Shown here piece by piece: positions 11,682-21,499 of a stretch of DNA of 64,000 nt. Origin of the DNA: Platanthera guangdongensis (taxonomy: Eukaryota > Streptophyta > Magnoliopsida > Asparagales > Orchidaceae); NCBI GenBank assembly GCA_039583875.1, contig CM077150.1, positions 174,043,499 through 174,107,498 of the forward strand, given 5' to 3'. How positions within the stretch are numbered: the first letter of the stretch is position 1; every line of letters begins with the position of its first letter. Position numbers and translations under genes: made by a program. Below the pieces are notes generated by a model. It saw only the letters and a list, made by a program, of their open reading frames with translations, did not search any database and had not been told where the DNA came from.

Positions 11682-11686
11682 TAACT
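11682..11686. other. Target-site duplication of Tekay1, right copy (TAACT)
   Basis: It matches 1936-1940 exactly. Confidence 0.88.
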
Positions 11687-12192
11687 ATTTGCGCGTCCCG
11701 AGCAAACAAAATCTAAGCAGATAGGGAAAAATACTAGTTAACAAAGAAATTGCGATACGGAGTACCATGCAAAGTCGCATGCTCACACGCGTAAAAATAT
11801 AATATAAGAAATTTCTAAGTATGCAAAATAGTTTATCTTTTTCACAATGTGTATCAACATTTTATTATTACTCAAAAATGGAATCACGGTGAATCATCCG
11901 GTCACGCGTAGGGAGAAAGTAGATTAATCGCTAGGCGAGCATTGCCAAAGATCAGGGCTCGGGATAACCTCCAAAGAAATCCACCAATGTCAGTGACCAT
12001 ATGCTTGCCCTTTCACATTCTCTCCACGGCACTGGTTTTGTTGACACATGAATCAGTAGGACTTTAGGTGAAGAGATGGGGCTTGGGTTTCGGTGAGATA
12101 TACAAAGATATACATGAAGGCTATTCACCTAACCCAAATGAGCTAGTATAAAATGAATCCCTCTACTAAGCAAAATATACGCGGGTACACCA

Positions 12193-12207
12193 CACCCCCA
12201 AACTTAA
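12193..12207 (-). other. Second PPT-like motif of G1
   Basis: Minus-strand TTAAGTTTGGGGGTG differs from the LTR-adjacent tract in one base. Confidence 0.65.
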
Positions 12208-13091
12208 CTTTTAACATATAGGTGTGTGCACCGCCTACTCCAAATATAATCACATTTCCAAACAGATTTTCAATTTAAACTTTTTCTTTTCACTTTTTTT
12301 TATCTTTACAAATATATATATTTTTTTCTTTTTCTTCATTTTATTTTCACAATTCAGCAGATATAAACATGGGAGCACTTCCACATTTTCACAAATAATA
12401 TCACCACATCACATCCCAACATGAAAATATAAAACACTAAACTCGACTTGGGTGTGCGACTAGGATTGGCTATGAGGCTTTGGCGAAATCATGGTGGAGC
12501 TGAATCAAAAGGAGGGGTAGGCACAACGGGGCTTGCGAGGATAAGACGTTAGGAATGGTACAAAGCTCAACCGGGCCAAAATGATGTCCTACATCACGCT
12601 CATGCATGACTAACCTATACCCATACTTCGAGAATAGCTTGGGGTAAGTTCTTAGCCAACGAGAATGACTATCCATCCTCCCGACTCGAGCAATACGAAC
12701 CTAATGGCCGTCTACACACATCCCTAAGCTACCGTCGGATTCACACCAGATTCACCAACTTTTGAGTAGAATAAAAAGTATTTACGCAATTAGAAAAATA
12801 TAAAACTAAAAGCATACGGAAAAATTAAATCTACCTTAATTTCTACACGAGACGAGAGAAGTTGACTAGGAGCACAGGAAGGTCAACATTTTACCCCGTC
12901 TCACAATCTTATGTCAACACCATAATTTTCCCAAATCTAACGAAGAAATGAGTTTAACTCGCGGCACACTAACAGCTAAGCACACACTCATGTGGGTGCA
13001 GTGGTGTGTGATGCAATGAACTAAGCAAAATAAAACAATAAAGGCTTCTAGTATGCACAAGAAATGTGTGCGTGCAAAAGGTAACAAATCT

Positions 13092-13106
13092 CTCCCCCAG
13101 ACTTAA
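13092..13106 (-). other. Third PPT-like motif of G1
   Basis: Minus-strand TTAAGTCTGGGGGAG differs from the LTR-adjacent tract in one base. It lies furthest upstream in element orientation. Confidence 0.65.
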
Positions 13107-13277
13107 ACTAAACTACACAGCATATGATAGAGAAATTAAAATCATACAGATCTAAGGGAAGAGGTTACCCAATGCTCAGCCAGTAAGCATACCAGAAGAC
13201 GCGTCGAATCCTGAAGCAGGTCCGCCATACAAAGAATCACAACCCCGCCAATGCAATTTGCTATGAATACCTGCAGG

Positions 13278-13282
13278 GGTGA
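13278..13282. other. Target-site duplication of Tekay2, left copy (GGTGA)
   Basis: GGTGA before TGTAACGCC is repeated at 24262-24266 after GTTGTGACA. Confidence 0.88.
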
Positions 13283-13997
13283 TGTAACGCCCCCGATTTT
13301 TTCAGTGATTTATTTAATTTCTTATTTGACGTATTTTGACGTCAGGGCGTTATGTTAGCGCGTTTTGGTCATGTGACGTTGTTAGAGCGTGCTTTTAGCT
13401 CTTTATGTTCCCTGCGTGGCTTGGTGATGTCTGGCAGTAAGATTCCCTAGCGAGCCGGAGTCTGTTTGGTGACTCGGTGGAGCCTCTTGGGGAATGCTTG
13501 TGTTTTGGCTTCGGGAGTTTTGCCCGAGTTTTGCTCGTCGGATTTTGTTACCGACTTTGTCGTAGCGCGTTTGCGTTCGTTAGGTTTGACCGGCCAAATT
13601 TTGGGATTTGCGTCGGGAGTGGAAAATTTTATATTAGGAAATTATATCGGCTAATTTTAGACATGCTCGTCAAGTTTCGTCGCGTTCCGAGCATTTTTGG
13701 AGCCTCGGCGCGCGATTGAAGTTTGTATGTTTTCGCGTACGCCGTTAACTTTAGAAATTATTATCTCGAAAACGGTGCGTCGGAATTCGATTTCGACTTC
13801 GCCGTTGGATTCGTAGCGTCGTCATTCGCTTACGGTGCGAATTTCGTTCGATTCGGCGCTCGTTTGGCCCTCCGTAATGATATAAGGTTATATCATTTTA
13901 TTATTATAATTATTACTTATATATATATATAAGAATTAATAAAATAAAATAAATAAATAAATAAATAAATAAAAAATAAAATAATAAGAAGTAAGAT

Positions 13998-14054
13998 TTC
14001 GGTGAGAATCATCTCACCGAATGCATATGATTCGGTGAGATGATTCTCACCGAA
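13998..14054. repeat. Perfect 25-bp inverted repeat in Tekay2 LTR
   Basis: Arms 13998-14022 and 14030-14054 are exact reverse complements around a 7-nt loop (GCATATG). Each arm is itself a smaller hairpin (TTCGGTGAGA...TCTCACCGAA). A further half-copy TTTCGGTGAGA lies at 14060-14070. The right LTR has identical arms at 22215-22239 and 22247-22271. Confidence 0.93.
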
Positions 14055-14660
14055 TCATGTTTCGGTGAGACAGCCTTTCCCCCCCTTTTTTTTATATTTT
14101 TTGGTTATTTTAATAATAGATATATTATTATTATTTATATTATTATTATAAGTATTTATATTTAAACAAAAGAAAGGTTCTTCTTCTTTCCCCGATCAGC
14201 CCCCTCCCCTTCCTGTGCGAATTTTTTTGCGGAGTGCGGAACCCTTCCGTTCGCAAATCTTCCGGCGGCCGCCACCGCCGATCCGGTGGACGGAATTTCG
14301 ATCCGATCGCGGCGTTGGAAAGCTCTCGGCGAGAGCTTCGAGATCGCGGTAAGTTTTTCCCGTTTCGGTGACCGTTTCGCCATAGATTTTTTCGGCCCTA
14401 ACCCCGGTTGTCCGTTTTTTCGTAGATCTCGTCTCCGCGTGTCCCCTTTTGGACGGATCTACGTGGAGTATTTTGGTGACGTTTTCAAGGTCGATTTGAG
14501 GCAAGTGAATTTCTCCCCTCTTGCGTGCCTCCATGAGTTGCATTTTTTTGTTGTATTATTCTTTCCTCCTTGTCGTAGAATAGGTAATATTGGAATGTTC
14601 CTAGTTTTGGGCTTGTAGTCGGCCCAAACTAGGAAGTTATCAGTTTTATTTTTAGTTGTA

Positions 14661-14735
14661 CTCGGCGGGTAGGGGGAAATAACTCGGCGGGTAGGGGAAA
14701 ATAAATCGGCGGGTAGGGGGAAATAATTCGGCGGG
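14661..14735. repeat. 22-bp tandem repeat, about 3.4 units
   Basis: Units of CTCGGCGGGTAGGGGGAAAT type, repeated in the right LTR at about 22881-22955. Confidence 0.85.
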
Positions 14736-16042
14736 TTTTGGTTGTAGAACTTGGTAGTTTTAAGTGGTGTTGTCGGCTAGTTTTGGTGCCGAATCGTGGA
14801 TCCTTAGCATGTGGTAGCTGGGTTTCTGAAGGAGTATGGTACCAGGGGAGTTTGAGCCGTGGCCACCACCATTCCCTCCTTTGGACATTTCGGGTTCCTG
14901 TAAGAGGTTGGAACTCTATGTGTGTGGACCCTGTGGCGGCCCCTTTAGTACTCTTGAGACACCTGGACCTGGTTGTTCGGTTGTGACTGTTCTTAGTCTC
15001 CGACACAGGTTTGGGATTTGTGCCAGTGCTAATGATTTACAAGTTTAGGACTGTTAGTTCCTTCTTACTGTTCATTTGATGCATATTGGTTTCCTTCTAT
15101 CTCTGCAGGCTTGAGCGGAGTTTGGTACGTTTCTGTACTTGTTGCATTTCTCTCACTTTACTGATTATTACTCTTGCATTTTTTTGTCCTCTTTTGGATT
15201 CTTTAGCTTAGACTTTCAGCATAGTCTCTTGCAGGGTTGGTAACCCTTTACCTTACTGTTCTTTTCAATTATTATCTGATGCTTCTTTGCCACTTGTTTC
15301 ATTATTTCTTGCTGAGGTGTTCTTCTTTTGAATGCCTCAGGTTCAGGTCTGTAGCCGGCTGTGCGGCTAGTTTCAGGAGTTTCTCTGTGGACTGCGCTTT
15401 GGCAGTGTTTTTCCTCGCTTGTCGAGGTAGTTCTTTAGCCTTGTAGTAGTACAGACATACATGCTCACCAGCGAGTTCGTGTCAGGTTGTTGACGCTCGT
15501 TGGTGATTTTCCTTTGTGATATTAAGTATTTGCTTAGCTGCTAGTTTACCTGTTTTGTGGTAGTTTCACTTGCTCTCCGGGAATGTTTTATGCTACGTTG
15601 CTAGTTACTTTAAACCCTACAATAGAACTACTATATGTATTGCATGATCAGCATGTTTTATAAAAGCTCAAACTCTATTTTGCAATGCGTAAAAAGATGG
15701 TTTCCCTTATAAATATTATAAATTGAAATCTAGGGTCTTGCATAGTGTAAGTTGTCCTCTTAGGACGCTTATGCGCTCTTTTAGGATGTTTAGCATAAAT
15801 GAAGTATTTTTCCGATACGTATAAATATAGTTTTCAAACCGTGGACTATCTGATCCACTGAGCCGAGGGATACGGCCAATTAATTTAAAAATCAGTTTTC
15901 TATTCACTTTAACTTATGATTTGAAGGATTAGAGTGTTGCCTGAGCGTCAGCAGTTATCCCCTGCTTGACGTGGCATCACAGCTCGTAGTTTTCTCGTGC
16001 TCTGATTCATTATATAAATGAGAAAATGCGGGTTGTGACAGT

Positions 16043-16053
16043 TGGTATCAGAG
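16043..16053 (+). other. Tekay2 primer-binding site (initiator-Met tRNA)
   Basis: TGGTATCAGAG lies two bases after the 5' LTR; it is the usual site where initiator-Met tRNA primes minus-strand DNA. Confidence 0.9.
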
Positions 16054-16193
16054 GGAGGTTGCTTGACAAATTGTCGGGCAACCTGTCCCTGTTAGTGTTA
16101 GGTGTTTAGATTCATACTATACACACACCGATATGTCATCAGCACGTCTTGGCTAAGGCACGAACACTACACTCATGAGCATAAAGAAGTATA

Positions 16194-16375
16194 CGGGGCA
16201 TATTATATAGTATGGGATGCATAATATGTGTTTGTATATGGATCCACCATAGGAGGCAACATGTGAGGGTTATGTAGTATGGGATGCATAACCTCACCAC
16301 ATGAATACGGCTAGCACGTTTTCCTTTTCGTTGCATGGAAATGTTATGTAGTATGGGATGCATAACATTTTCATG
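16194..16375 (+). promoter_or_regulatory. Three hairpins with an identical loop in the Tekay2 RNA leader
   Basis: Loop TAGTATGGGATG occurs three times. Stem 1: CATATTAT (16199-16206) with ATAATATG (16221-16228). Stem 2: GTGAGGGTTATG (16263-16274) with CATAACCTCAC (16287-16297), one bulged G. Stem 3: CATGGAAATGTTATG (16334-16348) with CATAACATTTTCATG (16361-16375), 15 pairs including one G-U. The stems differ but stay paired, which argues for a conserved RNA structure. They lie between primer site and gag, where retroelements keep packaging and dimerisation signals. The function is inferred. Confidence 0.75.
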
Positions 16376-16725
16376 TGTACGCCGCTCATAACATGCATTA
16401 GGGCCTTTTTAGAATGCATAGCACAATCATGCATAGCATAACATTGCATAAGCACAACGTGCCAAGCTAAAGATTTGCAGGATGACATGTGTACACACAT
16501 GATTTTGAGTCAAAAAGAATATAAATTCATGCATTCCCGATCTAGGCACAAGAGTTAGTTGGATGATAGTGAATCATCGTAGGATAAGCATATCATCATT
16601 ACAAAAAAAATCCCAGAGCAAGTTAGCAGCATGAGCAAGTACTTAAGTATGTATTGTTTGTACTATGTTGTTTGGTTCTAGTGGGTGGGCTAGGTGTCTA
16701 ATTAGTGTTTTGTTGATCCGTTAGA

Positions 16726-17949
16726 ATGTCGAGGCGTCCTTCGACAAGGTTGACTCCCCAGTCGGAGGGAGAATCATCAGGTGCGCAGAGCAGCGCAGTG
16801 ATAGAAGGTCTGAGACAAAGCAATGAAGCCTTGTCAAAGCAAGTAGGGGATTTGCAGTCTCAGGTCCAGTCCTTGTTAGCAGTCGTGGCAGGGCAGATTC
16901 CGAGAGTTCAGGACCCTGTGGTGGGTCAAGCTGTCCCTGTTCCCCCCGCTCCTCTGGTGCCTCCGGTCGTGGTGCCACCAGAGATGACCTTTATTTCTCA
17001 GTTTCAGCGACTTAGGCCTCCGACGTATGATGGCAAGGATGATTACATGGTCTTAGACGATTGGATGATATCAATCGAGGAGATGTTCTCATACTCCGGG
17101 ATCACTGATGATCAGAAAGTGATGTTAGCCGCATATCAGCTCAAGGGGTTGGCGAAGGGCTGGTGGCTGAGGGAGAAAGAAGGTCTGAAGGACGGGTGTC
17201 CTGGGAGTCCTTTAAGGAGCTACTTCTGAGCAAGTTTCTGCCATCGGTCGAGAGGGACCGTCTGATGAATGATTTCCTGCACTTAAAGCAGAGGCAGCTC
17301 ACGGTTAGCGAGTACGAAATCGAGTTTAGTAAGTTAAGCCGATTTGCCCCAGACTTGGTGAGTTCTGATGAAAATAGAAGCAAGCGATTTCTGGCTGGGC
17401 TAAGGAGTGACGTCCAGTAATTAGCAAGTACCTATGCGACCTCAAGTTATGCTGGTATAGTGGAAGCTGCCTTAAAGGTAGAGGCAATTGATAATGCCAA
17501 GAATCGAGGTCAACAACTGAGGAAGGATAAAAGAAAATCTGATGAGGGTAAGAGTGCTCAGGTCCCTGACGCTGCTCCGAGGAAGAGAAACAAGGAGGTA
17601 TGCAGTTTCTGTGGCCGACCGGGCCATCCATTGGAAAGATGTTATCAAAGGTTAGGAGCTCAAAAGAAAGAGCAGATTCATGCGATCCAAGGTGTCCAAA
17701 AGAAAGATTTGCTTTGTTCGGTATGCAAGAAGCCGGGGCACGATGATGCCCATTGCTGGAAGAAGAATAGAAGTTGTTTCTTGTGCGGTCAAGTGGGTCA
17801 TCTCAAGTATCAGTGCCCGCAAGCTCAGCTTACTCTGCAGCCAGTTCCTCTTCAGGCCTTGCCGCCGCCGCAGCGAGTGGACAAGGGAAAAGGAAAGTTG
17901 AACGTGGTCTCTATGGAGGAAGCTCAGACGTCCACGCAAGTGATATCAG
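16726..17949 (+). pseudogene. gag: Tekay2 gag with three zinc knuckles (frameshift and stop)
   Basis: Gag forms the particle and binds RNA. The frame opens at ATG 16726 with a short coiled-coil-like stretch (LSKQVGDLQSQVQSLLAVV), then the gag domain (YDGKDDYMVLDDWM, KGWW). A one-base frame change near 17190 and a TAA at 17418-17420 (where CAA is expected) break it. The second half opens again to 17949 and has three CCHC knuckles: CSFCGRPGHPLERC, CSVCKKPGHDDAHC and CFLCGQVGHLKYQC; most plant chromovirus Gags have one. Unspliced reading ends at a TAG three bases past the putative splice donor. Confidence 0.85.
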
Positions 17950-18034
17950 GTTAGATTCTCCCCTAGTTTTAATGTTTGGCTCATAGTTATAGTTTTGAGC
18001 GTTCGCTTCCTTAGTCGCGTGTGCAATTTTATAG
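17950..18034 (+). other. Putative 85-nt spliceosomal intron between Tekay2 gag and pol
   Basis: The borders read ATCAG^GTTAGATT ... AATTTTATAG^GACGAT. Splicing joins gag to protease through a split Gly codon, in phase 1, exactly as in Tekay1. The first in-frame stop of unspliced gag is TAG at 17953-17955. The splicing is inferred from reading frames and conserved position. Confidence 0.65.
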
Positions 18035-21000
18035 GACGATTTAAGGTAAAGAACCGCTGGGCGCGTGTTCTGTTCGATTCCGGCGCTACCCACTCATTTG
18101 TGGCTAGGGCCTTCGTAGAGCGTTACCGTTTGGATCTCGATCGTGTTGGTGATGCGTTCTGTGTCAAGTTTCCTTCAGGCGAATCTGTAGTTTCGGACCA
18201 GGGTATTCAGAGTTGTCCAATTTTGTTAGGCGATTTCCTCGCGTTTGCTGATTTGAAGCTGTTAGATCTGGAAGACTTCGATGTGATCCTAGGCATGGAC
18301 TGGTTGTCCAGATATGATGCTGTGATCCAATGCAAGGGTAAACGCTTGGACTTCAGGATGGACAACGGTCAGCCCGGGAGTGTTTACGGTTATCCGCGCC
18401 AGGATTCTCCGACTATATCGGCGGTATGTGCTCGGAAGCTTGTAGATTCCGGATGTTTTGCTTGTTTGGTTTCGGTTTTAGAAACCAAGGTTAGTTTGCC
18501 GTGTTTGGAGGAGATCCCGGTGGTTCGTGATTATCCTGATGTCTTTCCAGCTAATCTTCCTGGTCTCCCGCCTGATCGAGACGTGGAGTTTGTTATAGAT
18601 TTGGAGCCGGGTACGCGTCCTATTGCCAAGGCGCCTTACCGGATGGCCCCACGCGAATTGGAGGAGTTGCGTATCCAGTTAGACGAGTTGCTTGAGAACG
18701 GATTTATAAGGCCGAGTTCTTCGCCTTGGGGTGCTCCTGTTTTGTTCGTCAAGAAAAAGGATGGATCGATGAGGTTGTGCATCGATTATAAAGAGCTAAA
18801 TAAGGTAACGATCAAGAATAGGTATCCGTTGCCGAGGATAGATGATTTGTTTGATCAACTGCGAGGCAGCGCCGTGTTCTCTAAGATTGACCTTCGTTCG
18901 GGCTATCACTAGTTAAGGATCCGTGAATCAGATATCCCGCGGACTGCCTTCCATTCCAGACATGGATATTTTGAATTTTTGGTGATGTCGTTTGGTTTGA
19001 CCAACGCACCTTCTGCTTTCATGGACATGATGAACAGGGTTTTCAAGGACTTTCTGGACAAGTTTGTAGTTGTATTTATAGACGATGTGTTGGTGTATTC
19101 ACGCAATGTTGAGGAGCATGACCAACATTTGCGTCTAGTTTTATCTGCCTTGAGGGACCATAGGTTCTTCGCCAAGCTAAGTAAATGTGAGTTCTGGTTA
19201 CCTCAGGTTTCTTTCCTGGGTCATGTGGTTAACAAGGACGGAATCTCTGTCGACCCAGAAAAGATAGCCGCAGTTATGGAATGGACGAGGCCTGCCACAC
19301 CCAAAGAAATAAGAAGCTTCCTAGGGTTGGCTGGCTACTATAGAAGATTTGTAGAGGGTTTCTCTACATTATCTGCGCCATTGACCAAATTGATGCAGAA
19401 GAATGCAGCATTTGTGTGGAGCGATAAGTGCGAAGAGGCGTTCCAAGAGCTAAAGAATAGACTGTGCACTGCTCCGATATTGACATTGCCTACGGAAGGA
19501 TTAGACTATGCCGTTTACGTGGACGCATCCCACGTGGGTCTTGGTTGTGTGCTGATGCAAGAAGGAAAAGTGATTGCGTATGGGTCAAGACAGCTTAAGA
19601 TTCATGAAAAGGAACTACCCTACGCATGACTTAGAATTCGCAGCAGTTATTTATGCATTGAAATTATGGAGACACCTGTTGTATGGCGCGCAGTGCAAGA
19701 TTTATACAGATCATAAGAGTTTGAAGTACGTTCACTCAAAAGGAGTTGAACTTGCGCCAGCGCAGATGGTTAGAGTATGTGGCTGATTATGAAGTGGAGA
19801 TCTTATACCATCCGGGTAAGGCTAACGTGGTAGCCGACGCCTTAAGCAGGAAGACAGGGAAAATTTTCAATCTCTCCACTGAGTTGTTAGTAGAAGAGTT
19901 CCTTTTAATGGATATTTCAGTTGGTAGATGTGACTCGCCAAGCAGTTTGGAAGTGTCTGAGCCTTCATGGATTTCTCTTACGAGGCTTCATCAAAAGGAC
20001 GATCCTGATCTACTGCACCTTCATAATAGAACTGAGAAGGGGGAGCTGCCTGACTTTTTGATCGATGACGCGGGTACTCTAAAGTACCGCGGTAGATTTT
20101 GCGTCCCCAATTTTCGAGATATTCGAGATAAGTTGTGCAGTGAGGCACACGGTTCAAGTGTGGCCTACCATCCAGGGTCTACAAAAATGTATAAGGACTT
20201 GAAACATATTGCCTGGTGGATTGGTATGAAGGGTGACATTGCAAGGTTTGTGTCAGAGTGTTTTACGTGCAAAAGAGTTAAGGCTGATCATGGAAGGCCT
20301 GGTGGAAAGTTAGCGCCTTTAGAGATTCCAACTTGGAAGTGAGAGAGTATCTCAATGGATTTCATTACTGGTTTGCCGAGATCTCCCCGAGGGCATGACT
20401 CTATTTGGGTGATTGTTGATAGGTTAACAAAGTGTGCACACTTCGTACCCTTTCAGATTGGTTACTCGATGAAGAAGATAGCGGAGCTATATTTGAATGA
20501 AGTTATCAGGTTACATGGAGTACCCGTAAGTATAGTATCAGATCGAGACTCCAGGTTTACGTCTCGTTTCTGGAAGAGCCTTCAAGAAGGATTGGGAACT
20601 GACTTGAGATATTCTACCGCATATCATCCACAGACCAATGGTCAAACAGAGCGTGTTAATCAGATTGTGGAAGATATGATCCGTTGTTATATATTAGACC
20701 ACGGAGGAGCGTGGGATGAACGCTTGAGGTTGATGGAGTTCGCATACAATAACAGTTATCAAGAGAGTCTGCAAATGGCTCCTTTCGAAGCGCTATATGG
20801 AAGACGATGTAGAACTCCTCTGTTTTGGGCTGAGGTTGGTGAAAGGCCGATGTTAGGTCCAGATGCCTTAGAAGAAATGGAAGTCTCTGTAAAGCTTATT
20901 CGAGAGAAGCTTCGGATAGCTCAAGAGCGGTACGAGAAGAACGCCAATCGGCGTAGGTCCGTTTTGGAATTTTCTGTGGGGGACATGGTATTCCTTAAGG

Positions 21001-21391
21001 TTTCCCCGATGGTTGGAGTGAAGAGGTTCGGTAAGAACCATAAGTTGGACCCGAGGTATGTGGGACCATTTGAAATTGTGGAGCGGATTGGTGTTTCAGC
21101 CTACAAGTTGAAATTGCCCGCAAATTTTCCTATCGTGCACAATGTTTTTCACGTGAGCCAACTGCGGAGGTGTGTGCTAAGTGACAGACAAGTTCTGGAT
21201 GCAGGCCCCAGTTGGAGCCTAACCTTTCCTACGTGGAAGTTCTTATCCGTGTTTTGGATGTGCAAGATCGAGTGTTGCGGAAAAAGACAATACCGATGGT
21301 AAAGATTCTGTGGAGAAACCAAGACGTGGAGAGCGCGACTTGGGAGTTGGAGTCAGCTATGAGGGAGGCGCATCCTCATTTGTTCTCCTAG
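18035..21391 (+). pseudogene. pol: Tekay2 pol: protease, RT, RNase H, integrase, chromodomain-like end (several breaks)
   Basis: The protease has [12 protein letters not shown] has FIDDVLVYS; RNase H has [16 protein letters not shown]; the integrase has the H-H-C-C region (YHPGSTKM, CFTCKRVKAD), DRLTK, SDRDSRF and QTERVN. The end holds VKILWRN and ATWELE, chromodomain-like, with the stop at 21389-21391. Breaks: TAG at 18910-18912 (Gln expected), frame changes near 19615 and 19735, TGA at 20340-20342 (Trp expected) and a frame change near 21215. Despite young LTRs it cannot make a full polyprotein; either it decayed fast or it was mobilised in trans. Confidence 0.9.
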
Positions 21392-21484
21392 TTGTGCTCG
21401 GTAAGCATTCGATAACCCTTGGTCTTTTTCTTTTCCTCTTTGGTAGAATTGTTTTATGCGTAAAGTTTTGGGACGAAACTTTCT

Positions 21485-21499
21485 TTTAGGGGGAGTGAC
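21485..21499 (+). other. Tekay2 polypurine tract
   Basis: TTTAGGGGGAGTGAC directly before the TG of the 3' LTR, after the usual GGGACGAAACTTTC context. Confidence 0.88.

Larger units (their letters stand above)
11687..13282 (-). other. G1 internal region, non-coding part
   Basis: About 1.6 kb of G1 between the two chromovirus insertions. I see no convincing gene. It has a T-rich tract (12275-12350), two copies of the G1 polypurine motif (12193-12207 and 13092-13106) and the likely end of the gag-like frame at 13261. In the original element this is the 3' untranslated part. Confidence 0.75.
13283..16040 (+). repeat. Tekay2 5' LTR
   Basis: TGTAACGCCCCC...GGGTTGTGACA. It contains a perfect 25-bp inverted repeat (13998-14054), AT-rich microsatellites (13930-13985) and a 22-bp tandem repeat (14661-14735). 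Confidence 0.93.
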
